This document shows positions 1 through 5,531 of a stretch of 5,531 nt of DNA, piece after piece. Source of the DNA: an uncultured Faecalibacterium sp. (GTDB taxonomy: Bacteria > Bacillota > Clostridia > Oscillospirales > Ruminococcaceae); contig CAAFQM010000227.1 in assembly GCA_900765105.1 (NCBI GenBank), forward strand, positions 1 to 5,531, read 5' to 3'. The notes under the pieces are model-generated. The model was not told where the DNA came from. It did not search any database and saw nothing but the letters and a program-made list of their open reading frames with translations. Numbering within the stretch: the stretch's first letter is position 1; each line of letters starts with the position of its first letter. The position numbers and the translations under genes were made by a program.

Positions 1-2
1 CG

Positions 3-764
3 CGGCGCACCATCGAGGTGCTCCGTGAATGCTTTGCCGAGCGCGGTTTGACACGCTTTCTGCCCAATATGGACGCCATGCTCTGCCGTATTGACATGCA
101 CACCGGCGACCTTGACGCGGCGGACGCGTGGTATCGGGAAAAAGCCCCGCGGGAGCCGACGCACCTGAACGTCATGCGGCGCTACCAGTATCTCACCCAG
201 GCCATGGTGGAGCTGGAGGACGGCAGGCCGGACACGGTGCAGCTGACGCTTGCCCCGCTGGAGCCGTACATCCAAAACTGCGCCCGCGTCATCGACGGCA
301 TTCACCTGAATGTCCTGACTGCCATTGCCCTGCACCGCAAGCGGGACGAGGGGTGGCGCGAGCGATTGACGGCGGCGCTGGACGCGGCAGCGGAGTACCG
401 CTTTATCCGCACCGTCAGCGTATACGGCACGGCGGTGCTGCCGCTGCTGGAGGCACTGGACTGGGACGGCGATAAGGCATGGCGCAAGCGGCTGGTGGCG
501 GCGGTGCGGACGCAGGCGGCGTTCTACCCGCATTTCCTCGAACCCCGCCTTGCCCCCGGCGAGGAGCTGACGCCCACGGAGCTGCAAATTCTGCATCTGC
601 TCTGCGCAGACAAGTCCAACGCCGAGATCGCACAGATCATGGATGTGAAGCTGCCCACGGTGAAAACCCACGTCAGCCACATCCTCGACAAGCTGGACGT
701 GAAGCGCCGGGCGGAGGCCAAGACAGCAGCGAAGAAGCTGCATTTAGTACAGGACGACCTGTAA
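3..764 (+). CDS. LuxR-family (MalT/LAL-like) transcriptional regulator, C-terminal part, 5' end outside window
   Basis: The C-terminal end of a DNA-binding transcriptional activator. The last ~65 residues (from about position 567) form a LuxR/GerE-type helix-turn-helix: an LTPTELQILHLL first helix, then SNAEIAQIMDV, then the recognition helix region LPTVKTHVSHILDKLDV followed by a basic stretch. These match the family pattern (E-x-x-I/V-A, T-V-K-x-H, I-x-x-K-L). The preceding ~185 residues are predicted helical and TPR-like (for example MHTGDLDAADAWYRE), as in the MalT/LAL group, whose N-terminal ATPase domain would lie upstream. The frame is open from the first bases of the window; the GTG at 18 lies inside the helical region with no properly spaced Shine-Dalgarno, so I take the true start as outside. 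The stop is TAA at 762-764. The gene lies 65 bases upstream of the surface-protein gene on the same strand, so it may regulate it. The ligand and targets cannot be read from sequence. Confidence 0.9.
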   Translation, partial: RRTIEVLRECFAERGLTRFLPNMDAMLCRIDMHTGDLDAADAWYREKAPREPTHLNVMRRYQYLTQAMVELEDGRPDTVQLTLAPLEPYIQNCARVIDGIHLNVLTAIALHRKRDEGWRERLTAALDAAAEYRFIRTVSVYGTAVLPLLEALDWDGDKAWRKRLVAAVRTQAAFYPHFLEPRLAPGEELTPTELQILHLLCADKSNAEIAQIMDVKLPTVKTHVSHILDKLDVKRRAEAKTAAKKLHLVQDDL

Positions 765-829
765 AAACAGCATCCGGCAGATGTCGGATTTCCATATAAA
801 GGCAAGACGATTTTTCAAGGAGGAAAGAT
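765..829 (+). other. Short intergenic gap with weak promoter-like and inverted-repeat signals
   Basis: A 65-base spacer between the regulator and the surface-protein gene. It contains a small inverted repeat (ATCCG at 772-776 against CGGAT at 785-789, 8-base loop) and a TATAAA hexamer at 795-800 that could act as a -10 element. No TTGACA-like -35 box sits at the expected distance. The inverted repeat is short and is not followed by a T-run, so it is not a convincing intrinsic terminator. The two genes may therefore be co-transcribed, or the second may have its own weak, activator-dependent promoter. Confidence 0.25.
817..823 (+). promoter_or_regulatory. Strong Shine-Dalgarno for the surface-protein gene
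   Basis: AAGGAGG lies six bases upstream of the ATG at 830. It is a near-perfect complement of the 16S rRNA 3' end. It fixes 830 as the start, and the sequence that follows is a classical signal peptide. Confidence 0.9.
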
Positions 830-904
830 ATGAAAAAACGAGTATTGAGTATGTTCATGGCGCTGGCCCTGTGCCTGACGCTGCTGCCCACGGCGGCGCT
901 GGCG
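830..904 (+). other. Sec signal peptide coding segment
   Basis: Residues 1-25 have a basic N-region (MKKR), a hydrophobic core (MFMALALCLTLLP) and an A-L-A motif at 23-25 before Glu26. This predicts export by Sec and cleavage by signal peptidase I. The sequence after it is acidic and polar, as expected for a mature surface protein. Confidence 0.88.
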
Positions 905-3061
905 GAGGGGACGGAGGGGACGGTGCAGACGCCCCCGGCCGTGGAGAAAGCGGCAGACCCGGCGAACGGGGAAGAACAGCAGGAGAATCAGCCTGCGGAA
1001 GCGAAGCAGGAAAATCAGTCCGCGGAACAGGAAGAACAGCAGGAGGATTCTGCCGCAAAGCAGGACGAGGCCGTGGCCGAGGTGCAGGCGATGATCGACG
1101 CTCTGCCCGCTGTGGACGAGCTGAAGGGCATGGACAGCGACACGCTGAACGAAGCCTACATGGCCGTTCAGTCGGCCTATGACGCCTATGAGGCCCTTAC
1201 GGAAGAGCAGCAGGCGCAGGTCACCGGCGCGGACCGCTTCGAGGGGCTGTTCGGCTGGTTCAACGGGCAGATTGCGCCGCTGGCGGATGAGGTAAAAATC
1301 AACCCGGACGGTGCTGATGCAAATGGTGACATTATAAAGGATACCAGTTTTGATCGAACAGGTCCTGTACTCACGGAAAATGATACGACTTTGAGCGGCA
1401 AGTACTACATCGTTCAAGGCGACATAACCATCAGCGGTGACTTGACGGTAGACGGTTCGAAAGAAGGCGGTCTGGTGCTTTGTCAAGGCGCGACGCTGAC
1501 GGTTGAAGGTGCTTTGATCCACACCGGCGGCAAGCAGTTTTACATTTACGGGCAATCGAACAACGGCGCCGACACCGGGGAGCTGATTATCAATAATTCT
1601 AATGGTGATGGCGCGGCGATTCGGACTGCAAGTGATGCGCGTCTGGGTATCAACAGCGGCAAGGTGACGGTTATCAGCGGGATATCCAAGGAACTTATTG
1701 GCGATCATATTACGTTGTACAGCACAAAATCGATACACAAAGGCATTCTTGACAGCGAGGCGAAATTACCCTCGGAGTGGGGGAACTCCTCCATATCGGG
1801 AGGGAACCTCGTGCTTGAGTACTGCGGGCATGACCATGCTGCTTATACGCCCTCCGGCGGTACGCAGCATATAAAGAGCTGTGCGCAGTGCGGCTTTAAT
1901 ACGGGCAGTTCACCGAAAATAGCGGATTGCGGAAGCGATGGCTATGACAGATATGTGTCGGCCGGAGTCGAGGGACACCGTAAGGAATGCCCCTGCGGGA
2001 ACAAGTTTGGCGAGAAATCTGAGCATACGATTGTGACCGCGCCAACGAATGACGGGAAAAAGCACACATCTATGTGTGGGATTTGCGGCTATACCCCTGA
2101 AAGCGGTACAGAGACAGAGCACTCCTATGATGAAAACGGCCAATGCACAGTTTGTCAGTTCCAGCCCATTCTGCAAGGCGCGAACGGCAACCTGTACGAT
2201 AATCTTGCAACAGCTCTAGACGAGGGAGAGACAGCACTGACGCTGGTATCCTATGCGACAGGGGATGCTAATAAGGGCATTGTAAAGACGAACCTCGAGT
2301 TTGACAGAAATGCGACTATCACGCTGGATATGGGCCGCTGCACCTTGGAAAACAGCACAGGCGATGCACCGATCACGGTTGAAAACGGCACTTTGACGGT
2401 TACGGGCGATGCAACGCTCGTTCAAAACGGTACGCAAGAACTGGCGTCGTCCGCCGTTCGCGTCACCGGCGGCAGGGTGATTTTCGAGGGTAATTTGACC
2501 GCCACCGGCGCAAACGGCAAGCCCGCTGTCGAAGTCACTGGCGGCACATTGCGGCTCAAAGAGGGCGATGTGCTCAACGGCGGCGTCTCCGTGGCGGGCA
2601 GCACCACCTATGCGAATGTCAACGCACTGCTGGGCGAAAACCTCGCCTTCGCGAAAGTGGGTGAAACTTCCGCCATCGTCAAGGGCGATGTTACGTCTAT
2701 CTCCGAGAACGTGAAGGTGGTGGCGCATACGCACGGCTTCACGCCGGGCAGCGATGGGAAGTACACCTGCGCCTGCGGCTATACCTGCCCGCATAATGAT
2801 TTTAAGGATGGGAAATGCACGATCTGCGGCAACGGGTGCGCGCACACGAACGTGGACGAAAACGGCCTATGCCAGAACTGCCAGACGCAGATGGCCGTGA
2901 AGATCGAAACAGGCGGGACCGTGACCTACGGCACGAACTTTGCCGCAGCGATGCTGCAATGCAACAAACGGCACAAAAATCACCTTGCTGGCGGATGTTT
3001 CGATTTCAGGAAGGACGGGCATTTCCGGCGACAATACAACGGTTACGTTGGATTTGAATGA
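830..3061 (+). CDS. Giant secreted modular surface protein, N-terminal part (frame breaks near 2960)
   Basis: The open frame encodes 743 residues, but only about the first 710 look like authentic protein; the last ~33, ending at a TGA at 3059-3061, are probably out-of-frame translation. Order of parts: Sec signal peptide (residues 1-25, cleavage after ALA); Glu/Gln-rich linker (about 48-80); a helical segment (about 81-150) with VQAMIDALPAVDEL and YDAYEALTEEQQ; a first beta-solenoid (about 165-330) of short beta/turn units such as GDITISGDLTVDG; a first Cys cluster (332-442) with CxxC or CxC pairs; a second solenoid (about 447-630) with repeated xVTGGxxxF-like units; and a second Cys cluster (647-684). 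It is expected to be extracellular and may be an adhesin or stalk, but I recognise no catalytic site. No lipobox is present: Cys15 is preceded by Leu. The start is supported by the AAGGAGG at 817. Base composition changes sharply near 1300. It should be read as one gene with the entry beginning at 2961. Confidence 0.85.
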   Translation: MKKRVLSMFMALALCLTLLPTAALAEGTEGTVQTPPAVEKAADPANGEEQQENQPAEAKQENQSAEQEEQQEDSAAKQDEAVAEVQAMIDALPAVDELKGMDSDTLNEAYMAVQSAYDAYEALTEEQQAQVTGADRFEGLFGWFNGQIAPLADEVKINPDGADANGDIIKDTSFDRTGPVLTENDTTLSGKYYIVQGDITISGDLTVDGSKEGGLVLCQGATLTVEGALIHTGGKQFYIYGQSNNGADTGELIINNSNGDGAAIRTASDARLGINSGKVTVISGISKELIGDHITLYSTKSIHKGILDSEAKLPSEWGNSSISGGNLVLEYCGHDHAAYTPSGGTQHIKSCAQCGFNTGSSPKIADCGSDGYDRYVSAGVEGHRKECPCGNKFGEKSEHTIVTAPTNDGKKHTSMCGICGYTPESGTETEHSYDENGQCTVCQFQPILQGANGNLYDNLATALDEGETALTLVSYATGDANKGIVKTNLEFDRNATITLDMGRCTLENSTGDAPITVENGTLTVTGDATLVQNGTQELASSAVRVTGGRVIFEGNLTATGANGKPAVEVTGGTLRLKEGDVLNGGVSVAGSTTYANVNALLGENLAFAKVGETSAIVKGDVTSISENVKVVAHTHGFTPGSDGKYTCACGYTCPHNDFKDGKCTICGNGCAHTNVDENGLCQNCQTQMAVKIETGGTVTYGTNFAAAMLQCNKRHKNHLAGGCFDFRKDGHFRRQYNGYVGFE
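970..1045 (+). repeat. Direct repeat inside the Glu/Gln-rich linker
   Basis: The 16-base sequence GGAAGAACAGCAGGAG occurs at 970-985 and again at 1030-1045, exactly 60 bases (20 codons) apart and in the same frame. Between them, the pieces encoding ENQPAE and ENQSAE are also related. The segment encodes a low-complexity Glu/Gln/Ala spacer just after the signal peptide. Recombination between the copies would change linker length by 20 residues without breaking the frame. Confidence 0.8.
1823..2155 (+). other. First zinc-ribbon-like Cys/His cluster of the surface protein
   Basis: This stretch has closely spaced Cys pairs: C351-x2-C354, C387-x-C389, C416-x2-C419 and C439-x2-C442. Histidines lie nearby (H334, H336, H347, H383, H399, H412, H431). 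Phrases such as CAQCG, CPCGN, CGICGY and ENGQCTVC resemble the small zinc-ribbon-like modules common in secreted proteins of gut clostridia. Metal binding is inferred from the spacing. The pairs could alternatively form disulfides after export. Confidence 0.7.
2726..2881 (+). other. Second zinc-ribbon-like Cys/His cluster
   Basis: Residues 633-684 contain H633, H635, C647-x-C649, C653, H655, C663-x2-C666, C670, H672 and C681-x2-C684. KCTICGNGCAH and ENGLCQNC closely resemble ENGQCTVC at the end of the first cluster, so the two look like copies of one module. Each is followed by a beta-solenoid segment. The function is unknown; metal binding is inferred. Confidence 0.7.
2925..3058 (+). other. 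Frame-crossing zone: +1 frameshift in the surface-protein gene
   Basis: The upstream frame closes at TGA 3059-3061. The downstream frame has a TGA at 2922-2924, so any switch between them must fall in this interval. Upstream the protein reads TYGTNFAAAMLQ up to base 2959; skipping one base (T2960) continues as ATNGTKITLLADVSISG in the other frame. The joined 24-residue stretch aligns without gaps to a later segment of the same protein (positions 3642-3713, YEAWDEAI then LANGGTLKLYTDY), which places the break near 2957-2960. A run of five A at 2975-2979 is the other candidate site for a one-base error. There is no ribosomal slippage motif that I recognise. Confidence 0.75.
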
Positions 3062-5531
3062 ACACAAAATCACAAGCGGCTGGCTTGATGTCGGGGGTAA
3101 AGATACTAATGGGACTTACACAGCCTGCACCTTGAAAATTATCGGCAAAGGCAGTTATGAACCTCCGATGTATGGCGGCATTATCATTGTTAATATGAAA
3201 GCTACGCTGGATCTGAGCGAGTGGGAAGGCGGTACGATCAGCTCGATCAATATATCGGATAACTCGAACTATGAAGCAGCAACGCGGGAAGCCGCAGTGA
3301 TCGTAGGGCCGAAGGCAGGGACGATCGGAAAACTGTCGTTCGGGAATAATCAACTTAACGAACTGAAAAAGACTAAATTGAGCGGCGGCAGCTTTAATGA
3401 GATTTGGGTAGCTGATTTTGGGCCGGTCAAGCTTGGCGAACTGCTTGCAGATGGCTATGCGTACCAGAATGCAGATGGGTCGTATGTGGAGTACGGAACA
3501 AAACTTCAGGGCGCGTCTATCTTCAACGTCAAGGTCGTGAAGTGCCTGCATCCGGACATGAAACCGGGTGGAGATGGCGTAGCAACATGCGAATACTGTG
3601 GCAAGAGTGGCAAATTCGTAGCCTCGGTGGATGGAAATACCTATGAAGCATGGGATGAAGCCATCTCCTATTGGCTGGCAAACGGCGGCACATTGAAGCT
3701 GTATACCGATTATACCGCCGCGAATGGTACATGGAGCATCGGCAGCGGATCGCATACGATCAATCTGAACGGACATAGGATGTCGGTTCAAGGTGACAGT
3801 GCATTCAAGCCCGCTAACAATATGCATTTGACGGTTACCGACGGCACGGAGCGCGGTCAGATTACGAATATCCTCCTTGATGGGAGTCAGGGCGGGAGCT
3901 TTACGCTGGAGAACGGTTATGTCGGCAATCTGGTGATGACCGGCGGCACTGTCGTTGCGCTGAAGGGCGGCAGCGTTGACGAGCTGGATGTAAAGAATTG
4001 CTCCGTAAACACAAATCTTTCCATCCAGGGCGGCAGCCTTGGCAAACTGAATATAGAGGATTGGGCTGATGGCATGCATGTTTCCGCCACGGGCGGCAGC
4101 CTTGGCGCGTATACACTGCCAAGCGGCAAGATTCTCGCGGATGTGCTGGATCACCAATATTACGCTGAAGGCACAAGCCTTGATAGACAGGAGGATACGG
4201 CGCAACTTGGGGAAAAATTCGATATCAAGCAAGCCCCTTACGACTTTGGATCGACTTCTAAAGCGGCAAATGTTCCCATTAACGGCAGCATCCCCTTCAG
4301 GGTTGACTCGCCCAGTGAAAATGTGGGCGTATACGAGGTGAAGTGGTATCGCAGAACGAACAGTGGCGCAGAACATATGGTGGAGAATAAAGTGGCTGGC
4401 GTGAATGTCAATGATACGCTGGAGGTATTCTGCGTGATCACAGGGGTGAATAGACCCGGCGGAGAAATGCAGTGGCAGGTGGCAGTCAAGGGCTATACGA
4501 TAAAGGTCGTGCCTGCCAAGCTGAACGGCGACCAAACGGTCATTAGGCAGAAGCCGAACACGGGCAACACCGGAAATCCGGCAGACAACCGCCTGGTGGT
4601 TACTCCGCTTTCTTCCAACGCGCTTAGCGATGTAGAATACAAATTTGCGGTGACCTACAACGGACAGCCGCTGGAATTGAATAAAGATTACACCATTAAA
4701 GATTCGAGCAATTGGGCAAGGAATGCCGGAACGCACACGCTGACCATCGAGGGCATGGGCAATTATACGGGTCAAAAGTCGGTGACATGGACGCTTGAGC
4801 CGTATGAGCTGTCGGTTGAAAACTTTCGTCATGCCCAGATTAACAAGACGTACGATGGTACAGATGCAGTGACTGACAGCACAAACGGAATCAACGAGTT
4901 AGGCGGTTTTATTCCTGATTCGAAGAACCCGCGGAATCCTATATTGTCGACTGGGGATAATCTTAATTTGGACAAGAGCGACTACCAGTTGAGTAATATG
5001 AAATTCGACTCCGCGGAAGCCGGAGACAGAACCTTCACCGGCACAATGACGCTGACATCCGGCGGCAACTTTGTCTTTGCCGGTGGTAGCAGGGTGATGC
5101 AGATCGAATACAGCAGCGGCCGGGTGTCTGTTTCTATCAACAGGGCGACCATCGCTGCCCCCGCGGCCAAGGCGCTGCAAGTCGCGAACAACCACGCGGC
5201 GACGTATACGGTTGATCTGTCCGCGCTGCTGCCTGCGCTGGAGGCTCCCAGGGAGTACGGCGCGGTGACCTACGGCGCACCAACTGTCAACTTGTCCAGC
5301 GGCTATTACAGCGATGGCGCGAGGGTGGAAGACGACAAGCTGATTTTGCTCATTCAGGCCGTGAAGACAGACACGACAGGCAACATTGGTTCTGTCAAGG
5401 TCAATGTCTCTACGACCAACTACCATGACTTCACCTTGACCATCAACGTCATTGCGAAGAACAGGATCACTCCCACCGGCACACCGACGCTGAGCAAGAA
5501 CGCCATCACCTACGGCGACGCCCTGAATACC
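2961..5531 (+). CDS. Giant secreted modular surface protein, continuation in the shifted frame, 3' end outside window
   Basis: This frame has no stop from 2961 to the last base (857 codons) and continues the protein begun at 830. It has no signal peptide, no early ATG (the first is at 3168) and no good Shine-Dalgarno, so it is not a separate gene. Order of parts: third beta-solenoid (about 2976-3530, with TVTLDLNEHKIT); a single Cys module C-x-H...C-x2-C (3543-3599); fourth beta-solenoid (about 3640-4190, with HTINLNGH and GGSLGKL rungs of 21 residues); an Ig-like stretch (about 4280-4510, FRVDSPSENVGVYEVKWYRR); an Ig/MBG-like domain (4632-4799, with AGTHTLTIEGMGNYTG); a YDG-like domain starting at TYDGTDAVT (4851); another beta domain (about 5150-5456); and the start of a further MBG-like repeat (ITYGDALNT) at the window edge. 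It is expected to be extracellular and rod-like, with no enzyme motif seen. Any wall-anchoring signal would lie beyond the window. Confidence 0.8.
3543..3599 (+). other. Third, reduced Cys/His module
   Basis: In the shifted frame this encodes C-x-H...C-x2-C (KCLHPDMKP, then CEYCGKSG), a smaller relative of the two upstream clusters. It is again followed directly by the start of a solenoid segment (VDGNTYEAW). It marks a third copy of the [Cys module + solenoid] unit. Confidence 0.65.
3965..4106 (+). repeat. Beta-solenoid rungs with exact 63-base period
   Basis: GGGCGGCAGC begins at 3965, 4028 and 4091, exactly 63 bases (21 codons) apart. The last two copies extend to a 16-base identity, GGGCGGCAGCCTTGGC (4028-4043 and 4091-4106). 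In protein these are GGSVDEL, GGSLGKL and GGSLGAY. A 21-residue period with a turn-forming Gly-Gly-Ser is typical of right-handed beta-helix rungs. The repeats lie in frame and probably arose by tandem duplication. Confidence 0.75.
4632..5531 (+). other. Tandem Ig-like / YDG-like / MBG-like beta domains
   Basis: Three to four beta-sandwich type repeats form the stalk end visible here. The first (4632-4799) has the DYTI...AGTHTLTIEGMGNYTG pattern of bacterial Ig-like repeats. The second starts with NKTYDGTDAVT, the hallmark of YDG-type repeats seen in large adhesins. The third contains AVTYGAPTVNLSSG and NYHDFTLTINVIAKN. A fourth begins with ITYGDALNT, typical of MBG-type repeats. Family assignments rest on motif recognition only. 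Confidence 0.6.

Noticed and set aside
128..475. Plus-strand open frame inside the regulator
   Set aside because: It is a GC-rich out-of-frame shadow (Ala/Gly/Pro/His-rich) of the regulator.
772..800. Intrinsic terminator after the regulator
   Set aside because: The stem is only five base pairs with an 8-base loop, and no T-run follows it.
863..876. Lipoprotein signal at Cys15
   Set aside because: The residue before Cys15 is Leu rather than Gly/Ala/Ser, and a standard A-L-A signal peptidase I site follows.
815..1738. 307-residue minus-strand open frame
   Set aside because: It lies codon-for-codon opposite the sense gene and is low-complexity (Arg/Leu-rich). The sense strand has a strong ribosome binding site, signal peptide and recognisable domains.
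2216..2845. 209-residue minus-strand open frame
   Set aside because: It is opposite the second solenoid and Cys cluster, shows no recognisable domain, and is explained by sense codon usage.
2955..2980. Programmed ribosomal frameshifting
   Set aside because: No known slippery motif (such as the prfB-type stop-associated shift or an A-AAA-AAG heptamer) and no clear downstream stem-loop was seen. A mutation or sequence error is simpler.
3006..4832. 608-residue minus-strand open frame as a gene
   Set aside because: It is in codon register with the sense frame and shows no domain pattern. The opposite strand encodes clear solenoid repeats and a CxxC module.
3168..5531. Separate downstream gene starting at ATG 3168
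   Set aside because: There is no well-placed Shine-Dalgarno and no signal peptide, and the frame is protein-like well upstream of this ATG, so it is an internal methionine.

Overview
The window reads as part of a moderately GC-rich Firmicute genome, most likely a gut clostridium of the Oscillospiraceae/Ruminococcaceae type. This is inferred from a strong AAGGAGG ribosome binding site, a Gram-positive style Sec signal peptide (MKKRVLSMFMALALCLTLL), a MalT/LuxR-type regulator, and a very large modular surface protein rich in CxxC motifs and beta-solenoid repeats. No marker gene is present, so the taxonomy is only a suggestion.

Layout, all on the + strand: (1) positions 3-764 hold the C-terminal part of a large LuxR-family (MalT/LAL-like) transcriptional regulator whose beginning lies before the window. 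(2) Positions 765-829 are a short intergenic gap ending in a near-perfect Shine-Dalgarno. (3) From 830 to the window end there is what should be one giant secreted protein gene. It is open in one frame from 830 to 3061, and the same protein continues in the +1-shifted frame, without a stop, to the last base (5531). Protein-like sequence crosses frames near position 2960, so the gene carries a +1 frameshift that is either real or a sequencing/assembly error. If the frames are joined, at least 1567 residues are encoded in the window and the gene is still open.

The reconstructed protein reads, in order: signal peptide; Glu/Gln-rich linker; a helical segment; a beta-solenoid; a cluster of zinc-ribbon-like Cys pairs; a second beta-solenoid; a second Cys cluster; a third beta-solenoid (frameshift at its start); a third Cys pair; a fourth beta-solenoid with 21-residue rungs; then Ig-like, YDG-like and MBG-like beta domains. 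This looks like a long cell-surface stalk or adhesin. The regulator immediately upstream, on the same strand and with no convincing terminator between, is a plausible controller or co-transcribed partner, but that is inference.

The most interesting points are the frameshift and its local TGCAA TGCAA sequence, the repeated [Cys pair + solenoid] architecture, the exact 63-nt periodicity of one solenoid, and the composition change inside the gene (65% GC near the N-terminus, 38% just downstream, 75% near the window end, in 60-base samples). No mobile element, CRISPR array, tRNA or rRNA was seen.
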